The notes below the pieces were generated by a model. The model made no database searches and had not been told where the DNA came from. It worked only from the letters and a program-made list of their open reading frames with translations. Positions 35,345 to 43,939 of a stretch of DNA of 64,000 nucleotides are shown here, in pieces (positions within the stretch are counted from its first letter, which is position 1; each line of letters starts with the position of its first letter). Origin of the DNA: Flagellimonas olearia (GTDB lineage Bacteria > Bacteroidota > Bacteroidia > Flavobacteriales > Flavobacteriaceae); NCBI RefSeq assembly GCF_009184425.1, contig NZ_WELG01000001.1:723033-787032 (forward strand). Direction: 5' to 3'. Made by a program: the position numbers and the translations under genes.

Positions 35345-36041
35345 CACGTATAAATTGATTTTGGTGGAAGACGATGCCTCCTTGGGGTATTTGCTTTCGG
35401 AGTATTTGGGAATGAAGGGCTTTACGGTCTCGTGGGCCAAGGATGCCAAAGATGCACTCTTAAAAGTCAACGCCAATGTGTTTGATTTGGCCGTTTTGGA
35501 TGTAATGTTGCCAGATATGGACGGTTTTGAACTATCCCAAAAGATTAAAAGCATAAACCCCCAGCTTCCATTTATTTTTCTAACCGCACGATCCTTAAAA
35601 ATAGATGTGTTGAAAGGGTTTTCCCTAGGTGCTGTGGATTACCTGAAGAAACCCATTGATGAAGAGGAGCTGGTGGTAAGGATCCATGCGCTTTTATCCC
35701 GTTTGTCAAGTACGCAACCAGAGGAAGGACAAGTATCCAGTTATCAAATAGGCGATTACACCTTGGACACGGATAGATTTAGCCTGAGATATAAAGATGA
35801 GGAGATAAAACTTACGGGTAAGGAGTTTGACCTTTTATCTTTACTGGCGATAAATATGAACCAACTTTGCACACACAAGGAAATCCTGACCACCATTTGG
35901 GATAAGAACGACTACTTTAACAAAAAGAGCCTCAACGTTTTCATCTCACATTTGCGAAAACATTTGGCCAAAGATTCCAGAATAAGTATTGTGAATGTAA
36001 ACAGGAGAGGATTTATGCTCCGTGTGGAAGAAAGCAAATAA
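35337..36041 (+). CDS. OmpR-family response regulator
   Basis: 234 aa. Receiver domain with acidic pocket E11-D12-D13, phosphoacceptor D55 (LAVLDVMLPD) and the late YLKKPID lysine; a C-terminal winged helix (KLTGKEFDLLSLL, SLNVFISHLRKHL). Pairs with the overlapping sensor kinase. A tandem repeat before the kinase gene is a candidate own target. Confidence 0.92.
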   Translation: MDNTYKLILVEDDASLGYLLSEYLGMKGFTVSWAKDAKDALLKVNANVFDLAVLDVMLPDMDGFELSQKIKSINPQLPFIFLTARSLKIDVLKGFSLGAVDYLKKPIDEEELVVRIHALLSRLSSTQPEEGQVSSYQIGDYTLDTDRFSLRYKDEEIKLTGKEFDLLSLLAINMNQLCTHKEILTTIWDKNDYFNKKSLNVFISHLRKHLAKDSRISIVNVNRRGFMLRVEESK

Positions 36042-36114
36042 TCTTTGTCGATTTAAAGTCATGGCCCGGTTTTTGTGGATTTCTCTGGATAATCCAACCA
36101 ACCATTTTAGTTAA

Positions 36115-36357
36115 ATGTTTAAATTTTTACGTAGCGAATCAAAAAAAACACCATTGGCCCATTTGGATGAACTTTTTAAGCAAACCATTTCAAAGTTGCC
36201 GGTCAATGAACAAATTGCCTATTGCCAAAGACTTATAGAAAGTTCCAAATACCAATTGACACAGCAATGCCCAAAAAAGGACTCATCCTATTTAAAGGGC
36301 CTCATTTTGGCAGCAGATGATGAAATCCAGAAATTAAGTTCAATAACCACAGATTAA
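36115..36357 (+). CDS. Hypothetical protein, 80 aa
   Basis: Not recognised. A charged, mainly helical small protein without signal peptide or membrane segment; FLRSESKKTPLAHLDELFKQ at the start, two cysteines. It starts 73 bp after the response regulator and ends 72 bp before the NtrB-like kinase, on the same strand. It may belong to either signalling unit. Confidence 0.55.
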   Translation: MFKFLRSESKKTPLAHLDELFKQTISKLPVNEQIAYCQRLIESSKYQLTQQCPKKDSSYLKGLILAADDEIQKLSSITTD

Positions 36358-36429
36358 CTACACTTCCGTTTATAGTACCCTTCCATTTTGTAGATAGGAA
36401 ATTAGTAATTTGCAAACAAAGAGAAAGCT

Positions 36430-37521
36430 TTGCATACTGCTGAAGAAAAATTAAGGGAGCGGATTAAGGAATTGACCTGTTTGTATGAGGTAACTTCTTT
36501 GATCGTGAATTGCGACTATGAGCAAATTGAAGAGGTGTTGCGGGCAATAGCCCATTGTCTTCAACGTGCCTGGCAATTTGATACCGATGCCCTTGTGGAG
36601 TTACAGACTTCATCATTGAACATCAAAACAGATGAAGAAATGGGGAAATCTGTCTTTTTGCAGTCCTCCATTAAGGTTTTTAATGAGCAAGAAGGTTTTA
36701 TCAGGGTAGGGTACCCCTCATCCAAGTACACACGGTCCGATTTTCTTATAGAGGAACAGCGGCTTTTGGACAATGTATGTCTTGAAGTGGGAAATCTCTT
36801 GGAGCGTAAGGAAATCAAGGAAAACCAAGTGGATATCCGTAGACAGGTGGAGCAAGCAGACCGCTTGCGTATTCTTGGGGAGATTACAGCAGGGATTGCC
36901 CATGAGCTGAATACACCATTGGCCAATATTTTGGGCTTTGCCGAATTGTTGCGGGAACGGATTGAAGGAGACGCTGATGCAGAAAAGGATTTGGACAAGA
37001 TTATTTCCAACGCTATATTCTCTAGGGAAGTGGTCAAAAAGCTGATGTTTTTTGCCTGCGAAATGCCACAGGAGAGGGCCAGGGTCAACATAGTACCCAT
37101 AATTAAGGATGCCATTGACCTTTTAGGCACCACACTAAGTAGAAATGAAGTGAGTTGTGAATTGGAGCTTGGTCAGGAAAACATCACCCTAAAGATTGAT
37201 AAGATCCAGTTGACGCAGGTACTTTTTAACCTTATTGTGAATGCCCTGTATTTTTCCCCTCCGAAGGGTAAGATAGTGGTAGCTGTCTGTGAACATCAAG
37301 AAACGGTGGTCCTTAAGATTTCGGATGAGGGAATTGGCATACCTGAGGACATGGCGAATAAAGTTTTCGACCCCTTTTTTACGACCAAACCCGTGGGAGA
37401 GGGTAGTGGATTGGGATTAAGTGTGGTGCACGGTATTGTAAAAAGCCATCAAGGCACCATCAAACATATGCCCAATAGCCCCAGTGGCACTATCTTTACC
37501 ATAGAATTTCCCAAACTATAA
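36430..37521 (+). CDS. Cytoplasmic NtrB-like sensor histidine kinase
   Basis: 363 aa, no membrane segments. An N-terminal helical/GAF-like region (residues 10-125), HisKA with H158 in GIAHELNTPLANILG, and HATPase with LFNLIVNALYFSPP, DEGIGIPED and GEGSGLGLSVVHGIV. The start is TTG: a TAA stop lies eight codons upstream, no ATG is available near the conserved N-terminus, and a purine-rich GAGAAAG precedes it. Followed after 11 bp by its sigma-54 activator partner. A soluble kinase of this kind reads an intracellular cue. Confidence 0.87.
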   Translation: MHTAEEKLRERIKELTCLYEVTSLIVNCDYEQIEEVLRAIAHCLQRAWQFDTDALVELQTSSLNIKTDEEMGKSVFLQSSIKVFNEQEGFIRVGYPSSKYTRSDFLIEEQRLLDNVCLEVGNLLERKEIKENQVDIRRQVEQADRLRILGEITAGIAHELNTPLANILGFAELLRERIEGDADAEKDLDKIISNAIFSREVVKKLMFFACEMPQERARVNIVPIIKDAIDLLGTTLSRNEVSCELELGQENITLKIDKIQLTQVLFNLIVNALYFSPPKGKIVVAVCEHQETVVLKISDEGIGIPEDMANKVFDPFFTTKPVGEGSGLGLSVVHGIVKSHQGTIKHMPNSPSGTIFTIEFPKL

Positions 37522-37532
37522 AAAAAGTCAGG

Positions 37533-38852
37533 ATGTTGAAGAAGGAAAATATACTGCTGGTAGATGATGACATACAGATTTTGGAGCTGCTGCAACGGCA
37601 TTTAACATCCATGCACTACCATACCTATAGCGCTGTTTCGGTCAAGGAAGCACTGTACATTTTAAAAGATACGGCAATTGACCTCTTGATTACCGACATC
37701 AACATGCCGGACATCAATGGCATTCAATTGATCAAATATATGGCGGAACATTATCCGGATATTCCCAAACTGGTAGTTACCGGATTTCCATCAATCGATG
37801 ATGCCATGAGGGTTATAAAATCCGGGGCCACGGAATATATTACAAAGCCTTTCACGAAATCGGAATTGGCCGATGCTGTTCAAAAATCCTTGGAATGTAC
37901 CCAACACCGAAAATCCAAAGAGAAGGTGTTTCCAAAGGCGCAGCAAGGCTATGGGGAAATGATCGGCACCTCGGAGGCCTTTAAAGAGGTTGTGGAGATC
38001 ATTGAACGGGTAAAGGACAACCATGCCACCATTTTGGTCCAAGGTGAAAGTGGAACAGGAAAGGAGCTTGTGGCCCGTTCCATTCATTATTCGGGCAAGT
38101 TTGCAAGAGCTCCATTCATTGCCGTCAATTGTGGGGCCATACCCGAGAATCTTCTTGAAGCCGAACTTTTCGGATACACCAAAGGGGCATTTACGGGTGC
38201 TTTTGAAACCCGGAACGGTTTTTTTCAGGCAGCCAATAATGGAACCATTTTTTTGGATGAAATTGGGAACGCCTCCCTAGCTGTTCAAGGGAAGTTGTTA
38301 CGGGTTTTGCAGGAAAAGGAAGTTACCAAAGTAGGTTCACAAAAATCTGAAAAGCTTAATGTACGTGTCATTGCTGCCACCAACAGCAGCTTGACCGAAC
38401 TTATCGAGAAGAAACTTTTCAGGGAAGATCTGTATTATAGACTCACAGTGGTCTCCATATCCGTACCTCCCCTTAGAGAGAGAATTTCCGATATTCCTAT
38501 GTTGGTATCCAAGTTTCTTCAAAAGTATGGAGTGGAGTATAAGGACCGATTGGTAGGAATTGCTCCAGATGCGCTTGAAATACTGGAACGCTATCCATGG
38601 CCGGGAAATATCAGGGAACTGGAAAATGTTATCCAAAGAGCCGTTATAATGAGCGATGGCCAAGTGACCGTAAAGCATTTACCTGAGCAGGTGAAATTTC
38701 AAATAGATTTTCCTGAGCAGGCCTTGAAACCGCTCAAGCAAGTAGAAAAGGAATATATAGAAAAGGTGCTGGTAGCTACCGGGAACAACAAGACAAAAGC
38801 GGCTGAAATATTACAAATTGACCGTAAGACCCTTCGGGAGAAATTAAAATAG
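37533..38852 (+). CDS. NtrC-family sigma-54-dependent response regulator
   Basis: 439 aa. Receiver domain with phosphoacceptor D55 (LLITDINMPD); AAA+ domain with Walker A GESGTGKE (171-178) and the sigma-54 contact loop GAFTGA (218-223). The C-terminal Fis-type helix-turn-helix reads NNKTKAAEILQIDRKTLREK. All three parts needed to activate RpoN are intact. A good sigma-54 promoter lies 127 bp downstream of the stop, before the small secreted protein gene, and is its most likely target. Confidence 0.93.
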   Translation: MLKKENILLVDDDIQILELLQRHLTSMHYHTYSAVSVKEALYILKDTAIDLLITDINMPDINGIQLIKYMAEHYPDIPKLVVTGFPSIDDAMRVIKSGATEYITKPFTKSELADAVQKSLECTQHRKSKEKVFPKAQQGYGEMIGTSEAFKEVVEIIERVKDNHATILVQGESGTGKELVARSIHYSGKFARAPFIAVNCGAIPENLLEAELFGYTKGAFTGAFETRNGFFQAANNGTIFLDEIGNASLAVQGKLLRVLQEKEVTKVGSQKSEKLNVRVIAATNSSLTELIEKKLFREDLYYRLTVVSISVPPLRERISDIPMLVSKFLQKYGVEYKDRLVGIAPDALEILERYPWPGNIRELENVIQRAVIMSDGQVTVKHLPEQVKFQIDFPEQALKPLKQVEKEYIEKVLVATGNNKTKAAEILQIDRKTLREKLK

Positions 38853-38978
38853 AGGTGAGGAGAAATGCACCATGCGGGTAATTTTCACCCACTCCCCAAT
38901 TACGGATTTCCAAGAGTGGTATTTGTAATAGTCTAATTTTCAATTATTTATTTTTAGCAATGGTGGATGTGGCATTTT

Positions 38979-38994
38979 AGGCACACACTTTGCT
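38979..38994 (+). promoter_or_regulatory. Sigma-54 (RpoN) promoter
   Basis: AGGCACACACTTTGCT matches the consensus TGGCACG-N4-TTGCW at nine of eleven fixed positions, with GG (38980-38981) and GC (38992-38993) exactly 10 bp apart. Start of transcription expected near 39004, 60 bp before the ATG at 39064. A GGGT/ACCC dyad at 38876-38890 could be an upstream activator site. Confidence 0.75.
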
Positions 38995-39063
38995 TAAATC
39001 TGAAAGTATTATCATGTGCTTATGTCACGGAGGCAAAGTAATATGGTAACTTATTGAATTGCT

Positions 39064-39423
39064 ATGAAAAAATACATATTTGCGTTGATGTTTTCAGTTT
39101 TCACCCTTGGGCTTCAGGCCCAATCTGTCCATATGGGTGAAATTGCTGTTGGGGATATTCTTGAGGTAGGTAAACCAGAATCCTCCCAATACGCACACAT
39201 TGCATTCCCCAAACCCAATTTTATCATTAAACGTGGTGGATTGGCCAATTACAAAAGGGTAGAGGGGAACAAGGTTGTGGTTACTTCCGTTAAGGAGAAA
39301 AAAGATGGATCCCTACGAATAAAAATAAAAAAGACCGATGGCAGTCGTTTTTTTGGCAGCCATTGGCAAGTAGCGGCCAATGTCAAGGAAGCATTGGAGT
39401 CTGGCGAGCTTAGAAGAATCTAG
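39064..39423 (+). CDS. Small secreted protein of unknown function, 119 aa
   Basis: A clear Sec signal peptide (KKYIFALMFSVFTLGLQAQS, cleavage after QA near residue 19) is followed by about 100 residues. These are rich in lysine and beta-branched residues, for example KVVVTSVKEKKDGSLRIKIK, which suggests a small beta-structured periplasmic or exported protein. No known domain recognised. It has its own sigma-54 promoter and lies next to the matching activator and kinase, so it is probably the main output of that system here. Confidence 0.8.
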   Translation: MKKYIFALMFSVFTLGLQAQSVHMGEIAVGDILEVGKPESSQYAHIAFPKPNFIIKRGGLANYKRVEGNKVVVTSVKEKKDGSLRIKIKKTDGSRFFGSHWQVAANVKEALESGELRRI

Positions 39424-39443
39424 TTTATTGATTGATGTGTTGT

Positions 39444-39500
39444 GCCCGACCCTGTTTCTCATTTGTTTGCTTAAAGGTTAGTTACTGGGGTCGGGCTTTT
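39444..39500 (+). terminator. Terminator with long loop after the small secreted protein gene
   Basis: Arms GCCCGACCC (39444-39452) and GGGTCGGGC (39488-39496), 9 GC-rich base pairs, 35-nt loop, then TTTT. The right arm is also the 3' end of the converging MG2/plug gene. Confidence 0.45.
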
Positions 39501-42270
39501 CATTAAGCCCTTTTTTTTCTTCCACCGAATATTCTTTTGTGGCATAACCCAAGCGGCCATCTTCCGAAATGGCCTCCACAATGATGATGTACTCTCCCAA
39601 TATATCACCATTATAGAAACTACTGGAGGTATTCTGTGTTTGGTCCATGAAAATATTCGGTTGCCAATGTATTACCGATCGTAGGTCTGGTTTATCCTCT
39701 TGGGATGGAACGGGTTTGTCATATTTGGGAGCATAAAATTGTTTCACCGGTGTAAATAGGGATACCGAGGCCTTGAGGGTTCCTAGCTCTGGTCGGATAG
39801 GGGCCTGGACTCCCACGCCACCTTTGGTGGTTATAGAAATGATATGGCCCAAAGATGGTATTTCAAATAAGTCGGCCTGTGGAAATACGGTAAGGTATCG
39901 AGACTTGAAAAACTTGGCGTATTTTATGAGTTCCACGCGTTCCACTATCTCGGGAGACATGCTGGGGACATATTCGTAAAGATGGTTTTCCAGCAATTTT
40001 CCATCCACCATCAATAAAGTGGCTTCCCTGCTGCCGCCCCTTACGTGCGCCAACATAAACCCGTCCGGGAATCGCTCTATGGCTATTTGATCACCATAGT
40101 TGAACAAAAGGATGCTATATAATCCATACGACCATTCTTTTTCTTTGTCCCGTATATCATCACCAGAAATGATCACATCCGGTTCTCCGTATTTTTCATA
40201 AAGTTTTGCCCGCTCGGGAGTAAGAAAATGGTCTGAAACCACCACTTCGTCCAATTGGGTAACCCCATACAGAGAGTCAAATACCATCTCGGTACGAAGT
40301 CTTTCTTTCCCAGCCTCCATTACAGCCTTGACCACGGTGTCCGATTCTCGGATGATAGGTTTCTGTGTGTAGGTAATCTCAGGTGGGCTTATCGTGTCCA
40401 AACGTATATTGTGATTGACCTTCTTTCCCTTGGGGTCTACAGTGCTTAATAGATATTGCATTTTCGGACCGTAATCGTCATCCAATACAAAGCCGAATCG
40501 ACCTAAACTATCGGTTTCCGTGGTGTAAAATTTGGTTGCTCTCCCAAAAGTGGCCAGGCTAACATTTATAGGTTCTGATGTATTTGATTTGTTTCGCAAA
40601 ACTTGTACAGCCCCATTGATCTCAAGGCCTTTTTCCGGCCAAAATAAAGTATGCCCCGTTCGTTTTATGGGATATTGGTAATTTCTCCAACCCTGGGTGA
40701 GCAATAGCGCGTCCAAAGCCTCGAAACGTTCTGGGGTTTGAACCCTAAAATAATAATCCGGATCTTCTATGTCACCCCGTATTTCTGAATCCAACAGGAG
40801 ATAGGAACGGATGGTATTGATGGATTCTGGTTGAAAGTGTGCTTTGTTCAGGACAAGGACCGATAAACTGATGTTTTTTGATTCGGATGGTGGCCCAATA
40901 ATATGCAGGTTCAATTGGGTCTTTTCCCTACGACCATATACGTTTTTATCTGTCTGAACTCTAATATCCAAAGCTTCCCCATCTTTATGATTAAAGAAAA
41001 GTCGTTCAGCAATAGGCTGTTTAGCTTGATCCATAAGGGTAAAAACCAAGATTCCTTCAGGAAGTTCATTAGATGGCATATCCTTTACCAGTTTCCCATT
41101 TTTTAATGGGCCCTCCAGTAAAAAATAATCCTTCCCCCTACAGGCAACCTTGATATAAATTTTTCCTTTCAATTGGTTTGAAGAGATTCGGGTCCAGATT
41201 TTTTCGCCAACTCGGGATACCGATAGAGTACTCCCTTTCGGGGATACCTTGGGCAACGGATGGATATGGGTAGTTGTCCCAGTGGAATCATTATGTTCCG
41301 AAACTTTGGCATAATAGGTTCTTGCACTGTCAACCTGTATAGTCAAGGTTCCCATTCCTAAATGATTGGTTGAAAAATCACTGATAGGTTGCCCCTTATC
41401 ATTAAAAACAGTGCCCTTTAAGCGTGCTCCTTTGCCATCTGTCCCTAAGGACTTAACGCCCAATTTATTGAGGAACCCATGAACCAGCTGTCCGCTTTCT
41501 GGAAAAAACTGTACATCAACGGATTTTTTCCTGAGGATGATGGTTTCCGAGTGGTATGAATCGGGGTTTTCTCCCAAGGATAAGGTTACCCAATCCACAT
41601 TTTCGGGAGTTTCATAATCCAAGGTATAAATCCCATCTTTCTTCTTTAGTTCCAAGGTATCCTTTCCCACTCCATAATTGAGATACACAGGAATTTGTTT
41701 TTGGTCGGTGACTCCGATAGTGGAGCTGATTTCTCCAGTCAACAGAAATTTACCCGATTCCAGTTCGGTGGTGGTCAATGTATGTAAGATACCATTGTTG
41801 GTTGGGGATTCGGGTGTTATGATGTTGACATAGTCTTCAAAAATGAAATCATTGCCATAATTTCTGTTCCATTGGGTATAGGCGCGAATGAGGTAAAGGC
41901 CCACAGGGTAATTTTTACCCAGTTCAAAGGAACCATTACCCAGGCCCGAAGTCAGTTTGGTCAATTTGTGTTCAATGACCTTTCCATCGGGGCCAATTAA
42001 ATCAACATACAACACCTGGCTTGTTGTACTTGGCAAATGATTTTCGGAGTCCACCACAACAGCTTTGAACCATATGTCCTGGTCCGTAGCATAGACCTGA
42101 GAACTCAATTGGATATAAATCTTTTCGGCCAAGGAGACATCCAATCGCCCATTGGTCTGTGCCATGGAAAGTAAAGGGAATAAAAGAAAAATTATGAGCA
42201 ATCTATATAGGGATAAGGTCCAGAAGGTTCGGACAGTCTTTTTATGTTCACGTATTCTCTTTTTGGGCAA
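39478..42270 (-). CDS. Secreted MG2-domain / TonB-plug protein
   Basis: 930 aa. Hydrophobic leader ending SMAQ near residue 38. N-terminal macroglobulin-like parts (EKIYIQLSSQVYATDQDIWF, then NYPVGLYLIRAYTQWNRN) resemble MG2 domains, and a C-terminal segment (GSREATLLMVDGKLL, MSPEIVERVELIKY, IISITTKGG) is a TonB-receptor plug-like domain. There is no beta-barrel after it, so it is not a TonB-dependent transporter. Proteins of this layout are common but poorly understood in Bacteroidota; an outer-membrane or periplasmic role is likely. Confidence 0.75.
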   Translation of the reverse strand: MPKKRIREHKKTVRTFWTLSLYRLLIIFLLFPLLSMAQTNGRLDVSLAEKIYIQLSSQVYATDQDIWFKAVVVDSENHLPSTTSQVLYVDLIGPDGKVIEHKLTKLTSGLGNGSFELGKNYPVGLYLIRAYTQWNRNYGNDFIFEDYVNIITPESPTNNGILHTLTTTELESGKFLLTGEISSTIGVTDQKQIPVYLNYGVGKDTLELKKKDGIYTLDYETPENVDWVTLSLGENPDSYHSETIILRKKSVDVQFFPESGQLVHGFLNKLGVKSLGTDGKGARLKGTVFNDKGQPISDFSTNHLGMGTLTIQVDSARTYYAKVSEHNDSTGTTTHIHPLPKVSPKGSTLSVSRVGEKIWTRISSNQLKGKIYIKVACRGKDYFLLEGPLKNGKLVKDMPSNELPEGILVFTLMDQAKQPIAERLFFNHKDGEALDIRVQTDKNVYGRREKTQLNLHIIGPPSESKNISLSVLVLNKAHFQPESINTIRSYLLLDSEIRGDIEDPDYYFRVQTPERFEALDALLLTQGWRNYQYPIKRTGHTLFWPEKGLEINGAVQVLRNKSNTSEPINVSLATFGRATKFYTTETDSLGRFGFVLDDDYGPKMQYLLSTVDPKGKKVNHNIRLDTISPPEITYTQKPIIRESDTVVKAVMEAGKERLRTEMVFDSLYGVTQLDEVVVSDHFLTPERAKLYEKYGEPDVIISGDDIRDKEKEWSYGLYSILLFNYGDQIAIERFPDGFMLAHVRGGSREATLLMVDGKLLENHLYEYVPSMSPEIVERVELIKYAKFFKSRYLTVFPQADLFEIPSLGHIISITTKGGVGVQAPIRPELGTLKASVSLFTPVKQFYAPKYDKPVPSQEDKPDLRSVIHWQPNIFMDQTQNTSSSFYNGDILGEYIIIVEAISEDGRLGYATKEYSVEEKKGLNEKPDPSN

Positions 42271-42411
42271 GATACAAGTGATTTAAATTGCTGAAATTTG
42301 GATGCTTACACTAAAATAGGGATTTGTTGGAGACTTTAGGCATGGCAACACATATGATGCTTAAATGGGATCAAATCTTTGGCCAAGGGTAAATTTGGAG
42401 GTCTTAGGAAT

Positions 42412-43782
42412 TTATTTTCCGATGCAGAAATTGGAGAATATATTCCCCAATAAATCATCCGTGGTGACACTTCCAGTGATTTCACCAAGATGAAAGAGTG
42501 CTTGCCTGATGTCTATCGCCACAAGATCGCTTGCCAAACCAACGTCCATGCCCTCTTTTACTTTTTGTATTTCCTCCAGTGCTTTCAACAGGGCATCATA
42601 GTGTCTGCTGTTGGAAATAATGGTGCTGTCCCCACTCAACGCCCCTGAGTCTACAAGACTTAGGAGTTTGTTTTGAAGTTCTTCCATACCCGTCTGCTGC
42701 TTGGCCGAAAGGAACAATAGATTTGGGATTTCCTTTTTGAGCTGCCCCTTTTGTTCATCATTCAGAAGGTCTACCTTGTTGCAAATGACCAAAAGTTGTT
42801 TATTGGGATATTTATTCTTGATTTTTTCCAGCTCGGAACGGTCAAAATCAATGCGATCAAACAAGAAAATGATTAAACGCGCTTTTTCAATCTTGTCAAA
42901 AGTACGCTCAATACCAATTTTTTCAACGATGTCCTCGGTTTCCCGTATCCCAGCGGTATCTATAAACCTAAAATTTATACCATTAAGACTGATATGGTCC
43001 TCCACCGTATCGCGGGTAGTACCCGCAATGTCGCTTACAATGGCCCTTTCTTCATTCAACAGGGCATTGAGAAGGGTAGACTTGCCCACATTGGGCTGAC
43101 CCACAATGGCCACGGGTATGCCATGCTTGATGACGTTGCCCAAAGCAAAGGAGTCGATTAGTTTTTTGAGTACTTCGCTGATTCGGTTCAAGAGGGCATT
43201 GAACTGGGTACGATCGGCAAATTCCACATCCTCTTGTGAAAAATCGAGTTCCAATTCTATCAAAGAAGCAAAGTTGAGAAGTTCTTCCCTGAGTTTTTGG
43301 ATTTCGTTGCTAAAGCCGCCCCGCATCTGCTGCATGGCAATGTCATGCGCCGCTTCACTATCGCTGGCAATAAGATCGGCCACTGCTTCCGCCTGGCTCA
43401 GATCCATTTTACCATTCAAAAAGGCTCTAAGGGTGAACTCCCCGGCAGAAGCTGTTCGGCACCCTTTCTGTAGTATCAATTGTATGATCTGTTGTTGGAT
43501 ATACGGAGATCCATGACAAGAGATTTCCACCACATTTTCACCGGTATAGGAGTGGGGTCCCTTAAAAATGGAAACCAACGCTTCATCCAAGACCTTACCA
43601 TCATCAACAATATGCCCCAAATGAATAGTGTGACTCTTCTGCTTGGCCAATTCTTTCCCTTTTACCGATTGAAAAACGGAATCAGCCATGGAAATGGCAT
43701 CCGGACCCGAAATACGAATCACGGCTATGGCCCCAGTTCCTGATGGAGTGGCAAGGGCAACGATGTTATCATTGTACAACAT
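42412..43782 (-). CDS. mnmE: tRNA modification GTPase MnmE
   Basis: 456 aa, usual length. N-terminal folate-binding domain (IVALATPSGTGAIAVIRISG), G1 GQPNVGKST (228-236), SDIAGTTRDTVEDH switch region, NKVD (G4), and the C-terminal CIGK with the essential cysteine (C453). With MnmG it makes the 5-carboxymethylaminomethyl modification at U34 of certain tRNAs. Stands alone between the MG2/plug gene and a lipoprotein gene. Confidence 0.97.
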   Translation of the reverse strand: MLYNDNIVALATPSGTGAIAVIRISGPDAISMADSVFQSVKGKELAKQKSHTIHLGHIVDDGKVLDEALVSIFKGPHSYTGENVVEISCHGSPYIQQQIIQLILQKGCRTASAGEFTLRAFLNGKMDLSQAEAVADLIASDSEAAHDIAMQQMRGGFSNEIQKLREELLNFASLIELELDFSQEDVEFADRTQFNALLNRISEVLKKLIDSFALGNVIKHGIPVAIVGQPNVGKSTLLNALLNEERAIVSDIAGTTRDTVEDHISLNGINFRFIDTAGIRETEDIVEKIGIERTFDKIEKARLIIFLFDRIDFDRSELEKIKNKYPNKQLLVICNKVDLLNDEQKGQLKKEIPNLLFLSAKQQTGMEELQNKLLSLVDSGALSGDSTIISNSRHYDALLKALEEIQKVKEGMDVGLASDLVAIDIRQALFHLGEITGSVTTDDLLGNIFSNFCIGK

Positions 43783-43854
43783 TTGACAAAATTACAATAT
43801 TTGGATTGGGTTAAAATACTTTCTATAAATCGAAGCCTATTACCAAATACTTTT

Positions 43855-43893
43855 AAAAAAATAAAGGCTAGAATTCTTATTCTAGCCTTTATT
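43855..43893 (-). terminator. Rho-independent terminator of the thioester-like lipoprotein gene
   Basis: Perfect 15-bp stem (AATAAAGGCTAGAAT with its complement, 43860-43874 and 43879-43893), 4-nt loop, then seven T on the minus strand, 47 bp after the lipoprotein stop. Confidence 0.9.
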
Positions 43894-43939
43894 CGTGTAT
43901 TATCAGGTTTATAACCTAGTTAAAGGAGTGGTTGTCCCA

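Noticed and set aside
36561-37133. 190-codon open frame on the minus strand
   Set aside because: Lies wholly antisense to the NtrB-like kinase with intact motifs; its product shows a serine/arginine-rich composition typical of a shadow frame.
43787-43794. TAATTTTG on the minus strand as mnmE promoter
   Set aside because: Only 4 bp before the ATG, which would leave practically no leader, and no -33 motif at a suitable distance.
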